The notes under the pieces: model-generated
What the model was told of the DNA's origin: nothing
Database searches by the model: none
What the model saw: only the letters and a program-made list of their open reading frames with translations
Program-made: the position numbers and the translations under genes
Assembly: GCA_030625965.1 (NCBI GenBank)
Contig: DAOUPV010000002.1
Coordinates: forward strand, 1-64,000
Reading direction: 5' to 3'
DNA: 64,000 bases
Source: Clostridia bacterium
GTDB lineage: Bacteria > Bacillota > TC1 > UBA5767
Shown here: one piece after another, positions 1-9,614 of the stretch
How the letters are laid out: each line of letters opens with the position of its first letter
Numbering within the stretch: position 1 is the first letter of the stretch

Positions 1-145
1 TTCCGCTCCAACAACCGCCATCAGCTTCCTTCAGACCCCTTCGTCACCGAAGACGCCCTTGCCTACAGCTTGTCTTCCCATAGCCTGGGTGACAGGTCCT
101 TCTTTCAAGACCACTAGCTCGGCAACATGCCTCGCAAACAACAAA
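1..145 (-). other. Possible 5' end of a group II intron, unconfirmed
   Basis: No protein-coding frame is convincing here. Read on the minus strand, the sequence right after the selB terminator contains a stretch (about positions 90 to 15) that resembles, from memory, the structured 5' domain that precedes reverse-transcriptase genes in clostridial group II introns. The recalled element has a GGGAAGACAAGC block followed by a CTGAAGGAAGCTG block. Group IIC introns are known to insert just behind intrinsic terminators, which fits this position. The intron body and any reverse transcriptase would lie outside the window, so this is only a lead. Confidence 0.25.
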
Positions 146-170
146 GCTCGTGGGTCATCTCCCCACGAGC
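146..170 (-). terminator. Terminator-like hairpin at the end of selB
   Basis: A perfect 9-bp stem (GCTCGTGGG with CCCACGAGC) encloses a 7-nt loop and overlaps the selB stop codon. The T-tract that follows on the minus strand is short and interrupted (TTTGTTGTTT), so termination may be partial. Confidence 0.5.
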
Positions 171-2032
171 ACTCTTTTGTCCTCGATTCTTCTGGTCACC
201 TTTTTTTCATCCAGGTGCTCCAGGAGCGGCAGTACATATTTTCTTGAGCTCTGCAACAGATCTCTGGCATCTGCCAGCGTAAGCGACTTATGCTCCTTCA
301 AGAACTCCGTGATGCGGCCCACCGCCTGCTCGTAGGCCTTTGCCGAAAAGACGATCTCCTCCGTCACCTTGACCAGCTCTTTCTGTCCTAAGAGATAAAG
401 ATAGCATTCCTGCTCCCGTTTTCCCCGGATCATCTCCGTTGGGTCCGGTGGCAGGAATCCCCCCTCTTTGAAGGCTTCTCTCATCCGGTCGATCTCCCGC
501 TGCTCCTCCTGGTCCGGCTGGGGTGTAAAAGAAGTGGTATGAAGATAATTCTCTTCCACTGTCAGTTCGTCTTCTTCAGCCAACAATCCCAGCAGGGCAT
601 TGTAAGCTTTGGCGCTGTATCCATCGAAAAGCCTGGATCTGGCCTCTTCCTTGCTGATTCCCGCTCTTAGTGGGTACTCTTCCTGGTACGTTTCCATAAG
701 TTCCCGCAACTTGGTCGCCCTGATGCGCTTTTCCCCTTCAGAAATATATTGGTCTGCCAGCTCAACAATTTGACCCTCCGAGCGCAAGACTGTGAGCAGC
801 TCCTGCAATTCTTCCTTATGCATATTGACACCGTCTTCCAGTTCCTTCTGGCGACAGGCACCATTCTGGTCCAGAAACTGTAGGAGTATCTCTTCTGGAG
901 AGCCCTCTAATTTCAAATTTAGACTCTCGATCACTTCTTCGCGGAACCTCTTATGCTTGGGTGGATTGGGGTCTATAACTTCCCCGCCCCCCATGGTCAC
1001 CATAGGCGAGTAGGTACGCAGTACTACCCGGTCCTTACGGCTTGCCACCACCGGTTCCTCACACTGCAGTTGTACCAAAGCCGTTTCTCCGGGTTTCAGG
1101 GTCTCCCTATCCAATAGATAGATCCTGGCCAATACTTCCGCTGTTCCCACATGGACATGCACACGGGTCCGGTTCTCCGTTTCCTTCTGATCCTTTAGAA
1201 GTGACATCTGCATATCCAGCCGGTAACTGGGCTCTAGCATGCCTTCCGCCACCAGGATGCTGCCATGTTCTATTTCTTTCACTTCCACGTCGGTCACATT
1301 GATGGCCACACGTTGCCCTGCATAGGCACAGGTCTGGTTTTCACCGTGCACCTGAATGTTCCTGGCCCTGACTTTGAGCCCTTTGGGCATGATCATCAGC
1401 TGGTCACCCAACTCGATCCGGCCACTCCACAAGGTACCGGTAACCACGGTTCCGAATCCCTTGATGCTGAACACTCGGTCTATGGGCAGCTTGGGTTTAC
1501 CAGAAGCAGATTTCTGGGTGAGCTTCTCGATTTCCTGTTGAAGCAACGTCTTCAACTCCCCGATATTTTTCCCGGTCTGGGCGGAAACTGCTATTGCCGG
1601 TGCATCCTTGTAGCAGGTGTCCGCCAGATAATCCCTGATGTCTTCCTGGACCAGCTCCAACCAGTCATCCTCTACTAGGTCCTTCTTACTGATGACCACG
1701 ATGGCTCTTTCCACACCCAGCAGTTGCAGGATATCGATATGCTCTTTGGTCTGAGGCATCAGGCCTTCGTCCGCTGCAATCACCAGTAGTACCAAGTCCA
1801 TGCCTGCTGCCCCAGCCAGCATCTGTTTGATGAATTTCTCATGGCCCGGAACGTCCACCAATCCCACTTTCTGTCCATTGTCCAGAGTGAAAGGGGCGAA
1901 CCCCAGCTTGATGGAGATCCCTCTTTCCTTTTCCTCTTTCAACCGGTCCGAATCCACACCGGTCAAGGCCTTGGTCAGCTCGGTTTTTCCATGATCGACG
2001 TGTCCTGCCGTCCCCACGATCACATAGTTCAT
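155..2032 (-). CDS. selB: Selenocysteine-specific elongation factor SelB
   Basis: A specialised translation GTPase of 625 aa that carries selenocysteyl-tRNA to the ribosome at UGA codons followed by a SECIS hairpin. The N-terminal GTPase domain shows the P-loop GHVDHGKT (residues 10-17), the G3 motif DVPGHEKF (about 60-67) and a G4-type SKKD near residue 114. EF-Tu-like beta-barrel domains follow. The long C-terminal part has the charged helical look of the winged-helix SECIS-binding domains. Length is normal for the family. The ATG overlaps the selA stop codon by 4 nt, so the two are translationally coupled. No SECIS element or selenoprotein gene was recognised in this window. Confidence 0.96.
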   Translation of the reverse strand: MNYVIVGTAGHVDHGKTELTKALTGVDSDRLKEEKERGISIKLGFAPFTLDNGQKVGLVDVPGHEKFIKQMLAGAAGMDLVLLVIAADEGLMPQTKEHIDILQLLGVERAIVVISKKDLVEDDWLELVQEDIRDYLADTCYKDAPAIAVSAQTGKNIGELKTLLQQEIEKLTQKSASGKPKLPIDRVFSIKGFGTVVTGTLWSGRIELGDQLMIMPKGLKVRARNIQVHGENQTCAYAGQRVAINVTDVEVKEIEHGSILVAEGMLEPSYRLDMQMSLLKDQKETENRTRVHVHVGTAEVLARIYLLDRETLKPGETALVQLQCEEPVVASRKDRVVLRTYSPMVTMGGGEVIDPNPPKHKRFREEVIESLNLKLEGSPEEILLQFLDQNGACRQKELEDGVNMHKEELQELLTVLRSEGQIVELADQYISEGEKRIRATKLRELMETYQEEYPLRAGISKEEARSRLFDGYSAKAYNALLGLLAEEDELTVEENYLHTTSFTPQPDQEEQREIDRMREAFKEGGFLPPDPTEMIRGKREQECYLYLLGQKELVKVTEEIVFSAKAYEQAVGRITEFLKEHKSLTLADARDLLQSSRKYVLPLLEHLDEKKVTRRIEDKRVLVGR

Positions 2033-3441
2033 TCGTTTTCCCCTATTTCTATCTTATAGGCGCTCCGAATAGCCTGCACCAGCTCGTCCAACTCCTCGTC
2101 GCCGATGGTGCGTACATCGAGCACCAGTTCATTCTTGTTCTTCCTGGCCATCACGGCCGGTCTTTGCTCCCTGAGCTGGACCGTCAGCCGTTCCTCGTCT
2201 ACGTCAGGCAATGACAAGCGCACCACCCAGGTTGGTAAGGTTACACCGGGAAGCGATCCGCCGCCGGCTTGGGAGGTATCCTCCTGGATTGTGAATCGTT
2301 GGTCGAACGCCTCTTCCAGTTTCAGGCAGAGCAATTCAGCCCGCTTCTTCAGTCCCTCCTGCGATTGGGTCAGCATATCCAGCGTAGGATTCTCCCGTTT
2401 CACACGGTCCGGGTCCAAGTATTCCCGCAAAGTGGCCTCCAACGCGGCGATGGTCATCTTGTCGATGCGCAAAGCCCGGGTGAGCTGGTTTTTCTTCATT
2501 CTTTCCACATAGCGCTTCTTGCCCACGATGATACCGGCCTGAGGTCCGCCCAGCAGTTTGTCCCCGCTGAAGCTGATCACGTCCATGCCGGATGCGACCA
2601 CGTCCTGGACCCGGGGCTCGTCCGTAATGCCTTCATCCTGAAGGTCCGCCAGGAACCCGCTACCTAAATCCTCATAGGCCACCAGATCATGTTCTTTAGC
2701 CAGCTGCATCAAGTCGGCCCGCTCCACGGATTTGGAGAAGCCTGTTATTTTATAGTTCGATGTATGAACCTTCAGTATCACTTTCGTCTTATCGTTGATG
2801 GCCTGCTCATAGTCATAGAGATGCGTCTTATTGGTAGTCCCAATTTCCACAAGCTCGGTGCCACCCAGCTTCATGACCTCAGGGACTCGGAACGATCCCC
2901 CAATCTCCACCATCTCCCCCCGGGACAATAGCGTCTGTCCGCCTTTTGCCAGTGTGTCTAGGACCAAAAGCACTGCAGCTGCATTGTTGTTCACTACTAG
3001 CGCATCTTCACAGCCAGTAATATCCTTTATGAGCTCCAGCACATGGTCATAACGCGAGCCACGTTTGCCCGAATTGAGGTTCAGTTCCAGGTTATTATAG
3101 TATCTGGCCGCCTGTTGCACAGCTTGAGCTGCCTTCTCGGACAGGACCGCTCGCCCCATGTTGGTATGCAGTACAATGCCGGTGGCGTTGATGATCCTTC
3201 GGAAGTTCATCTCCCTGGTCTTCTCCAGAATGCCCTTGGCTTTTTCCCTGATTTCCTGCTCCAGATTCCCGGTCTCCGTACCTCTCAGAATGTCCTGGCG
3301 CAGGCTGTCAATCGACTCCCGAACCGCAGCTGAGACCATCTTCCTGCCATAGATTTCTATCCAGCCTGCCACCTCAGGGGTTAGCATCACCGCGTCTACC
3401 TTGGGCAGCTGTCGTAACTTTTCTTTCATCGTCCGTGCCAT
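2029..3441 (-). CDS. selA: L-seryl-tRNA(Sec) selenium transferase SelA
   Basis: A PLP enzyme that converts seryl-tRNA(Sec) to selenocysteyl-tRNA(Sec) using selenophosphate. The PLP lysine lies in SFSGDKLLGGPQAG (about residue 295), and the N-terminal KLRQLPKVD segment is typical of SelA. I prefer the ATG at 3441 (470 aa), which sits behind a GGGAAAGG sequence. An in-frame start at 3489 would add 16 residues, and one at 3429 would remove 4. It is the first gene of a selA-selB operon. selD and the tRNA(Sec) gene are not in the window. Confidence 0.95.
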   Translation of the reverse strand: MARTMKEKLRQLPKVDAVMLTPEVAGWIEIYGRKMVSAAVRESIDSLRQDILRGTETGNLEQEIREKAKGILEKTREMNFRRIINATGIVLHTNMGRAVLSEKAAQAVQQAARYYNNLELNLNSGKRGSRYDHVLELIKDITGCEDALVVNNNAAAVLLVLDTLAKGGQTLLSRGEMVEIGGSFRVPEVMKLGGTELVEIGTTNKTHLYDYEQAINDKTKVILKVHTSNYKITGFSKSVERADLMQLAKEHDLVAYEDLGSGFLADLQDEGITDEPRVQDVVASGMDVISFSGDKLLGGPQAGIIVGKKRYVERMKKNQLTRALRIDKMTIAALEATLREYLDPDRVKRENPTLDMLTQSQEGLKKRAELLCLKLEEAFDQRFTIQEDTSQAGGGSLPGVTLPTWVVRLSLPDVDEERLTVQLREQRPAVMARKNKNELVLDVRTIGDEELDELVQAIRSAYKIEIGENE

Positions 3442-3503
3442 CCTTTCCCTACCAATATAGTGGGTAGCCAGCGTCAGGTCAACCGGCATTTTATGGTTTT
3501 CCT

Positions 3504-3533
3504 GCCAAAAAAGAGCCCTTTTACAGGCTCTTT
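3504..3533 (-). terminator. Intrinsic terminator between the 56-aa gene and selA
   Basis: The 8-bp stem AAAGAGCC/GGCTCTTT (3510-3517 with 3526-3533) is followed on the minus strand by a run of six T. It closes the small membrane-protein gene upstream and implies that selA has its own promoter nearby or depends on read-through. Confidence 0.75.
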
Positions 3534-3541
3534 CGTTTCGC

Positions 3542-3712
3542 TTATTTATCCAGTATCTGCTTGAGTCCCAACAAGATGAGAATTACAGGCCAAAACTTCC
3601 AAAGATCACGCCAGATATTCCACGGTATGATGTTGAAGTTGCTTGATAAGAAAATCAAGCCGGCCAATATTAGTAGAATGCCGCCAAACATATTATTATT
3701 CCTATTTGACAT
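3542..3712 (-). CDS. Small membrane protein, LiaI/LiaF-like transmembrane region
   Basis: A 56-aa protein starting MSNRNNNMFGG, with two hydrophobic segments (about residues 9-24 and 41-51) separated by a short Trp-rich stretch (PWNIWRDLWKFWPV). The spacing and the W-x-F-W-P motif resemble the LiaI/LiaF-like membrane domain (DUF5668 type) found in envelope-stress proteins. The AGGAGGG ribosome site lies 6 nt before the ATG, and a terminator follows the stop codon, which supports a real gene. It lacks the C-terminal domain of LiaF, so it is a domain-only version. Its role is unknown. Confidence 0.7.
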   Translation of the reverse strand: MSNRNNNMFGGILLILAGLIFLSSNFNIIPWNIWRDLWKFWPVILILLGLKQILDK

Positions 3713-3762
3713 AATTGCCCTCCTGATAACTTGTTTTTATCAGTGTAACACAATTTGGTAAA

Positions 3763-4707
3763 TTATGCCTGCTCGTTTTTGTCTGAACTCCTGCTCTCAT
3801 TCTTACCTTTGAAGCTCTTATCACCCTTCTTCCTGCGCCAGCGCTTGACCGGTAAGTAGATCAGAAAGGCCACCAAGGCCATAAAAATCAGGAAGGGCAG
3901 CATGTAGGCCAACTGCACGAATAGATCCCCTACGAATACGAAGAAACCGTAAACGCCTCTTGAGAAGGATGCTCCCATTTTCTTGAGGACCTGATCCAAA
4001 CTCAATCCTTCGAACTCGGCCGTCTTGATGCGCTCCTCATCGATGCTGACCTGAAGGCTGGCATAGCTGACCCGGTTATTCAGGTAGCGGAACTGTCCTT
4101 CCATGGATTCAATGTCACCCCTAAGGCGCGCGATTTCCCGTTCTACAGCCAGCATATCTTCCACGGTTTCTGCTTTGTCGAAGATGGCCACGAAACGAGT
4201 TTCCTCACTCTTCAGGTTGTTGATCCTGGCTTCCAGGTCGATGTACTGCTGAGTTACATCCTGAACACTATCATTTTTATGATCTAACTTGCCCAGATCC
4301 TCGATCTCAGTCATTAGCAGTTCGAAATATTCTCCCGGGATCCGGATGTCCATGTCGATGGAATAGTATTCCTGTCCGTCATAGTTGTGGGAATACGTGT
4401 TCGATCCGGCCACATAACCGCCCAAGTCCTTAACCCGGTCCTCGATTTTCTGAGCCGACTCAAGGGAGTCCGTTACAGTGATACGCATGTTTCCTTGCAT
4501 GATCAGTTTCTGATCAGAGAGGTCCAGCTCTCCACCGTCCTCCGCCTCATACGTTCCGTAATCCCCGCGGTCTGCCATTGGGGCTTCCATGGCAGGTTCA
4601 CTGGCCGCTTCCTCCATGGCATAGTCCTGGGAAAAATTCTCCGCACCCGCGCTACAGCCGCTCACTAGTAGTATAATTATCAATAGTCCGATCCATAATC
4701 TCTTCAT
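3763..4707 (-). CDS. DUF4349-type lipoprotein
   Basis: A 314-aa surface lipoprotein. The N-terminus is a lipoprotein signal peptide with lipobox LVSGC (Cys18). An acidic, Ala/Glu/Met-rich linker follows. The middle (about residues 65-240) matches the DUF4349 pattern: a beta-rich domain, then a long coiled coil. A C-terminal transmembrane helix with a basic tail (about 255-295) would return to the membrane. The ATG at 4707 is chosen over an upstream GTG because GGAGGTG lies at good spacing before it. The function of the family is not known; an envelope role is likely. Confidence 0.8.
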   Translation of the reverse strand: MKRLWIGLLIIILLVSGCSAGAENFSQDYAMEEAASEPAMEAPMADRGDYGTYEAEDGGELDLSDQKLIMQGNMRITVTDSLESAQKIEDRVKDLGGYVAGSNTYSHNYDGQEYYSIDMDIRIPGEYFELLMTEIEDLGKLDHKNDSVQDVTQQYIDLEARINNLKSEETRFVAIFDKAETVEDMLAVEREIARLRGDIESMEGQFRYLNNRVSYASLQVSIDEERIKTAEFEGLSLDQVLKKMGASFSRGVYGFFVFVGDLFVQLAYMLPFLIFMALVAFLIYLPVKRWRRKKGDKSFKGKNESRSSDKNEQA

Positions 4708-4760
4708 CACTTCCACCTCCGCCTTATAGACGAGTGTATCCTAATAAATGTTCCATCAAA

Positions 4761-6104
4761 TTATTCTTCGTTCCTTTTTACCACTACAATATTGAGGAAG
4801 GCCCTCCCCTTTCGGGATTTCTTGATGTGCACGTGCTCCACACCGTCCAGCTGTTTCTCTCCCGCTGCACCCTTGACCTGATATAGTTCCACGTGTGCCC
4901 GTCCCTCCATCAGACCTTCGATGCGGATCTTGCTATTTCGTACGGATACATCCACGATCTGAGGCTGGGGATTCAATATGCCTACCTGCTTCCAGTTCTG
5001 GACCCGCTCGATGTGCACATACTTGCCTACACCCTGAGATATGAACAAAGTCTGAGTCCTGTCTCTGGACTGGTAAACCACCATGCCCAGGAGAAAACTG
5101 ACAAAGCCGATGGCCAACCAACGTACGGTCGGCGGAGTTCGGGATGTACTTTCTTCTACCTTATCATCCTGTACTTCCAAGGTAAGTGGTGTTCCCTGTA
5201 TAAAATTCCCAATACTTGAGCGGCTGTCCCGCACAACTTCCACCGTTCCATAGGGATTGCGAGTCTCTACCAAGGCTAGCTGGGAATCCTTCAGCTCGAT
5301 ACGCAGGTCCCCTGCTCCCAACACCACCAACGTGCCATCAAGCTGCACCTTGTTCAAGGTGAGCGTCGACCCGGCAGTCTGAAACACATAGATATCATGG
5401 GTGCTTTCGGTCCGTTGGATCAAGGTCTCGGGACTGTATACACAGATGTTGTCTTCGGCCACCGTAGTATCCAGTGCGTTGCCGAAGCTGGTTTGCTCCA
5501 ACAACCTGGTTCCAGTAGCTGCATCCAGCAATTCTATCGCTTGCGCCCGGTTTAGGTCTTCTGTTGGATCCAGGTAATTATCCGTGTCCAGCGGGAACCA
5601 CCCGGCAGAGACCGCATAACGCACTTGGGCTTCATACTCCGAATTGATTTCTTCCCCGTCCTGAATGAGAATTAATGGCGCATCTGCCACCTCGCCTACC
5701 AGGGACCGTACTACCGTATGGAGTGCTTCTTCCCTGCTGACGCTATCTTCTGGGTAGACTAGGTTCTCCTCGTCTCCTGTGACGAGTCCCGCCTCTTTGG
5801 CAATCAGAAAATCCTCATAGTAGCTATCTTCCGTGGTAACATCCTCAAAACCTTCGGAGGAAAGCTGGTAGTAGCCGAGATATCTGGTCAGTAGCTGCAC
5901 CCATTCCCTACGGGTGATATCTTGGTCTGGCCGGAAATCTCCTTCTTCCAAGTCGATCAATCCTTGGTCCACCCCTTCTTGGATGGCCGGGTAGGCTGCA
6001 TGGGTCTGGTAATCTTCGGCGAAAGCTGCGCCCGCAAAGCTGCACTGCAAAAGTATCATAATGGACAGTAGACAAATCATTGTCGGTTTTTTTGTGTAAT
6101 GCAT
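4761..6104 (-). CDS. SLH-domain protein with a transmembrane segment
   Basis: An exported protein of about 447 aa. A signal peptide (residues 1-30) is followed by two S-layer-homology modules (about 35-150), with phrases such as DFRPDQDITRREWVQLLTRY and a repeat ending NRAQAIELL. These bind secondary cell-wall polymer. A beta-rich middle leads to one transmembrane helix (RWLAIGFVSFLLGMVVY, about 330-350) and a basic C-terminal domain. Having both an SLH anchor and a membrane helix is uncommon and would bridge wall and membrane. The ATG at 6104 follows an AAGGAGA site at rather long spacing; a TTG at 6140 is possible but less likely. Confidence 0.75.
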   Translation of the reverse strand: MHYTKKPTMICLLSIMILLQCSFAGAAFAEDYQTHAAYPAIQEGVDQGLIDLEEGDFRPDQDITRREWVQLLTRYLGYYQLSSEGFEDVTTEDSYYEDFLIAKEAGLVTGDEENLVYPEDSVSREEALHTVVRSLVGEVADAPLILIQDGEEINSEYEAQVRYAVSAGWFPLDTDNYLDPTEDLNRAQAIELLDAATGTRLLEQTSFGNALDTTVAEDNICVYSPETLIQRTESTHDIYVFQTAGSTLTLNKVQLDGTLVVLGAGDLRIELKDSQLALVETRNPYGTVEVVRDSRSSIGNFIQGTPLTLEVQDDKVEESTSRTPPTVRWLAIGFVSFLLGMVVYQSRDRTQTLFISQGVGKYVHIERVQNWKQVGILNPQPQIVDVSVRNSKIRIEGLMEGRAHVELYQVKGAAGEKQLDGVEHVHIKKSRKGRAFLNIVVVKRNEE

Positions 6105-6164
6105 TGCTGTATATGGTCTCCTTTTCGCTTGCTCCCCCAAGTATAATACAAAATGACGGGAATT

Positions 6165-7850
6165 TTACTGTCTATTGTTGATATAGTCGAATATGGTGAC
6201 ATCGAACAGCCCCCGGTCTGTGATCCTGATTTCAGGGATAACCGGAAGAGCCAGAAATGCCAGCGTCATGAAGGGATCCGATTCCTGATTGTATCCCACC
6301 TTTCGCACCTCGCGCCTTAGCTCTTCGAGTGATTGTTTGACCTCCGGATAAGGTCTATCACTAAGCAGGCCCGCCACGGGGAGTGCCAGTTTGGCGCGCA
6401 CTTCGCCTCCCGCCGCCAGGACTAACCCTCCACCCAGTTTTCTGGTCTCCTCTATGGCCACCAGCATATCCTCATCGTTATCGCCCACTACGATCAGATT
6501 GTGTGAATCGTGGGCCACAGTCGAGGCGATGGCAGCCCCTTTAAAGCCGAACCCCTCCACTAGACCCAGTCCAACGTTGCCTGTCCCGTGGTGGCGCTCG
6601 ATGACTGCGATTTTTTTCAGCGTTTGAGCTTCCTCACGGGATACAATTTTCTTTCTGGTCACAATCTCACCAGGAATCAGTTCTATGGCCATATTCTGTT
6701 CACCCAGGTTCAGCGCCAAATCATGCATTTCCATGGGTGGAAAGTTTAATCCCTTGCGCAACTTTGCGGGTATGTCCCGCTGTTCTCGGTTGCCCAGATA
6801 GCTGCCTGCCTCGGCGACCAACCGGCCCTCCTTGTAGACAGCCTTGATTTCGAAGCTTTGTGGATCCTCCAGCACAAGCAGATCTGCCATCTTACCCGGC
6901 GCGATGGCACCCCGGTCCTTCAGTCCGAAAAAGAGTGCTGTATTCAGGCTAGCCATGCGTATGGCCATGATAGGATCGGTGCCCAGCTCGATAGCCCGGC
7001 GCACCAGGTAGTCGATATGCCCCTGTTCCTCGATGTGGTCAGGATGCCGGTCGTCCGTGCAGAACATGCAACGCATTCGGTTGTAGTTATCGACTACCGG
7101 AAGTAATGATTCCAAGTTCCTGGCTGCAGTCCCTTCCCTGATCATCAGAGCCATCCCCGACTGAATGTTGAGCCTTGCCTGCTCCAGGGTTGTGCATTCA
7201 TGGTTGGCCTCGATACCACTCATGACATAAGCGTTCAAGCCCATGAGGTCACTCGGTTCGATATGGCCGTCAATGATTTTGCCACAGCTTTTGGCCAGCT
7301 CCAGTTTCTTATGCACTTCGGCATCTCCCAGAATGACGCCGGGATAGTTCATCATCTCACCCAACCCCAGTACATGGGGATCGTCCATCTTGGCAGATAA
7401 GTCCTCCGCCGTAAGCTCTGCCCCTGACGTTTCGACCGCTGTCGCCGGCACACAGGAAGGCAACATAACAAATATATCCAAATCCGTGGACTGGTTGCTC
7501 TGAAGCAAATATTCGATACCATCCATGCCGCAGACATTGGCGATCTCATGAGGGTCCGCCATCACGGTAAGCGTGCCCCGGGGCAGGATCAGCTCTGCGA
7601 AGCGTTCCGGCGTCAGCATAGAGCTTTCCACATGCATATGTGCATCGATCAACCCCGGCACCAGCCAGCGCCCCTCAAGATCCACCGTCTTCACACCCGT
7701 GTACTCTCCCAGCCCAACAATAACACCCTGATGAACCGCCAGAGGCGAACCAATCCAACGGCCATTGTATACATCCAAGATATTTCCATTTATAAACACT
7801 AGGTCAGCAGGTATCTCCCCTCTGGCCACAGCCAATCTTTCTCTATCCAT
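6165..7850 (-). CDS. ade: Adenine deaminase
   Basis: A metal-dependent amidohydrolase (561 aa) that deaminates adenine to hypoxanthine. The metal site DAHMHVESSM sits at about residues 68-77, followed by the family signature MADPHEIANVCG. Histidine-containing motifs (GHIEPSDL, CTDDRHPDH) and the C-terminal adenine-deaminase domain (STVAHDSHNLIVVG) are all visible. Length matches the bacterial Ade family. It lies after the FAS terminator, so it probably has its own promoter, which I could not identify. With the molybdenum hydroxylase and amidohydrolases elsewhere in the window, it fits purine salvage or breakdown. Confidence 0.93.
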   Translation of the reverse strand: MDRERLAVARGEIPADLVFINGNILDVYNGRWIGSPLAVHQGVIVGLGEYTGVKTVDLEGRWLVPGLIDAHMHVESSMLTPERFAELILPRGTLTVMADPHEIANVCGMDGIEYLLQSNQSTDLDIFVMLPSCVPATAVETSGAELTAEDLSAKMDDPHVLGLGEMMNYPGVILGDAEVHKKLELAKSCGKIIDGHIEPSDLMGLNAYVMSGIEANHECTTLEQARLNIQSGMALMIREGTAARNLESLLPVVDNYNRMRCMFCTDDRHPDHIEEQGHIDYLVRRAIELGTDPIMAIRMASLNTALFFGLKDRGAIAPGKMADLLVLEDPQSFEIKAVYKEGRLVAEAGSYLGNREQRDIPAKLRKGLNFPPMEMHDLALNLGEQNMAIELIPGEIVTRKKIVSREEAQTLKKIAVIERHHGTGNVGLGLVEGFGFKGAAIASTVAHDSHNLIVVGDNDEDMLVAIEETRKLGGGLVLAAGGEVRAKLALPVAGLLSDRPYPEVKQSLEELRREVRKVGYNQESDPFMTLAFLALPVIPEIRITDRGLFDVTIFDYINNRQ

Positions 7851-7914
7851 ATCGTTCCCTTCTTTCTATTGCTCTTTCCTTTCTAATTGCACATCTAGTG
7901 CCTAAATTCCTTCA

Positions 7915-7942
7915 AAAAAATAGACTCTTTCGAGTCTATTTG
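7915..7942 (-). terminator. Terminator of the birA-acc-fab operon
   Basis: The 10-bp stem AAATAGACTC/GAGTCTATTT (7918-7927 with 7932-7941) has a 4-nt loop and is followed by seven T on the minus strand. It overlaps the fabZ stop codon and ends the fatty-acid block. Confidence 0.88.
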
Positions 7943-8361
7943 TCTACTGCAAATGTTAATTCCGCTTCCGCGGCCACTTCGTCACCGACATACGCAACAG
8001 CGCTGCCGATACCTACCGGACCTTTCAGTCTGACGATTTCTACCACCAGTCTGAGTGTATCACCTGGTACCACCTTACGGCGGAAACGCGCTTTTTTGAT
8101 TCCCCCAAAATAGGCAGTCTTGCCCTTGTTCTCGGGAATGGACAAGATGGCTACGGCTCCAGTTTGGGCCAGCGCCTCGATAATGAGTACGCCCGGCATT
8201 ACCGGGTTGCCCGGAAAATGTCCCACAAAGAATGGCTCATTCATGGTTACATTCTTGATGGCGGTTGCACTGCGTCCTTCCTCCATCTCCTCTACACGAT
8301 CGATCAGGAGAAACGGGGGACGGTGGGGCAGTACGTTCATGATTTCAACAATGTCCATCAT
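7936..8361 (-). CDS. fabZ: 3-hydroxyacyl-ACP dehydratase FabZ
   Basis: A hot-dog-fold enzyme (141 aa) that dehydrates 3-hydroxyacyl-ACP to trans-2-enoyl-ACP in FAS II. The active-site His lies in [11 protein letters not shown] and the Glu in IEALAQ, in the usual order. I place the start at the ATG that overlaps the fabF stop codon (ATGA) behind an AGGTGG site. A GTG nine bases upstream is possible. It is the last gene of the operon and is followed directly by a terminator. Confidence 0.95.
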   Translation of the reverse strand: MMDIVEIMNVLPHRPPFLLIDRVEEMEEGRSATAIKNVTMNEPFFVGHFPGNPVMPGVLIIEALAQTGAVAILSIPENKGKTAYFGGIKKARFRRKVVPGDTLRLVVEIVRLKGPVGIGSAVAYVGDEVAAEAELTFAVDK

Positions 8362-9602
8362 GCTTCCCACCTCTTAAAGAGCAGCACGCTGTTATGGCCA
8401 CCAAAACCCAACGAATTGCTCAAAGCATACTTGATGTCTTTCTTGCGGGCCTCATGGGCTACGATATCCAAATCGCACTCAGGATCCTGCTCTTTGGTTC
8501 CGATGGTTGGCGGTATGATGCCGGTCTCCAGTGCCTTGACACAGGCCAGAGCTTCCACCGCTCCGGCCGCACCCAGCAAGTGTCCAGTCATAGACTTGGT
8601 GGAGCTGACCAGCAGGTCCTTGGCCGCTTCCCCAAATAGAGTCTTGATGGCACGGGTCTCGATGACGTCGTTGAATGGCGTGCTGGTGCCGTGTGCGTTG
8701 ATATAGCCCACTTCTTCCTTCTCGATGCCGCCTTCTTCGATAGCCTGGTTCATGGCCAATGTGGCGCCTCGTCCGCTGGTTTCCGGGGCGGTGATATGGA
8801 ATGCGTCGCAGGTGCTGCCGTAGCCGCATACTTCACCCAGGATCAATGCGCCGCGTTTCTTGGCGTGTTCCATTTCCTCCAAAACCAGGATGGCTGCTCC
8901 CTCTCCCATCACAAAACCGCTACGGTTCTTGTCGAAGGGGATTGAGGCGTAAGCCGGATCGTCAGAATCACTCAGGGCGCTCATGGAGGCAAATCCTCCG
9001 ATGCCCAAGGGGCAAAGGCTGGCTTCGGTACCACCGGCAAACATGATGTCCGCCAGGTCGAATTTGATCTTGTGGAAAGCCTCGCCGATGGCATTGGTAG
9101 CACTGGCGCAAGCCGTCACCAAGGTCATATTCGGGCCCTTGAGGTTCAGCTCGATGGCAACATTGCCGCCCGGCATGTTGCCGATGGCTGCCGGCACGAA
9201 AAACGGAGATATGCGGGCCGGTCCCTTTTTCATCAGCTTTACCTGCTCGGTGGTGATGGTCAGAAGACCTCCGATACCGTTGCCAATCATCACACCCGCA
9301 CGGTCCGGCTGATAATTACCTTCTTCCAGACCGGCCATGCCGTACGCCTCAATGGCTGCGGTCATGGCGAACTGGGAGATGCGGTCCATGCGTTTGCTGT
9401 TTTTCTTATCGATGGTTTTAAGTGGGTCGTAGTCCAGGATCTCTCCGGCAATCTTGATGGGAAAATCTGTCGTATCGAACACTTGTATGTTCTTGATGCC
9501 CAGACGACCCTCCGTCAGTCCCTGCCAGAATGAGTCGGCGTTCAGCCCGATGGGGGTCACCGCACCGAGTCCTGTCACTACTACTCTTCTTTGTTCTTTC
9601 AT
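8358..9602 (-). CDS. fabF: 3-oxoacyl-ACP synthase II FabF
   Basis: The condensing enzyme that extends acyl-ACP with malonyl-ACP (414 aa, usual length). The Cys-His-His triad is visible in [25 protein letters not shown] and [13 protein letters not shown]. Both thiolase-like halves are complete. It lies 12 nt after fabG and overlaps fabZ by 4 nt. Confidence 0.97.
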   Translation of the reverse strand: MKEQRRVVVTGLGAVTPIGLNADSFWQGLTEGRLGIKNIQVFDTTDFPIKIAGEILDYDPLKTIDKKNSKRMDRISQFAMTAAIEAYGMAGLEEGNYQPDRAGVMIGNGIGGLLTITTEQVKLMKKGPARISPFFVPAAIGNMPGGNVAIELNLKGPNMTLVTACASATNAIGEAFHKIKFDLADIMFAGGTEASLCPLGIGGFASMSALSDSDDPAYASIPFDKNRSGFVMGEGAAILVLEEMEHAKKRGALILGEVCGYGSTCDAFHITAPETSGRGATLAMNQAIEEGGIEKEEVGYINAHGTSTPFNDVIETRAIKTLFGEAAKDLLVSSTKSMTGHLLGAAGAVEALACVKALETGIIPPTIGTKEQDPECDLDIVAHEARKKDIKYALSNSLGFGGHNSVLLFKRWEA

Positions 9603-9614
9603 AAGTCACCCTTT

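Noticed and set aside
1..145. tRNA(Sec) gene behind selB
   Set aside because: No acceptor stem, long variable arm or TCA anticodon loop could be assembled on either strand.
1265..1678. Long plus-strand frames opposite selB, fabF, gyrA, gyrB and mnmG
   Set aside because: They are antisense shadows of well-supported genes, have no family features and no ribosome sites.
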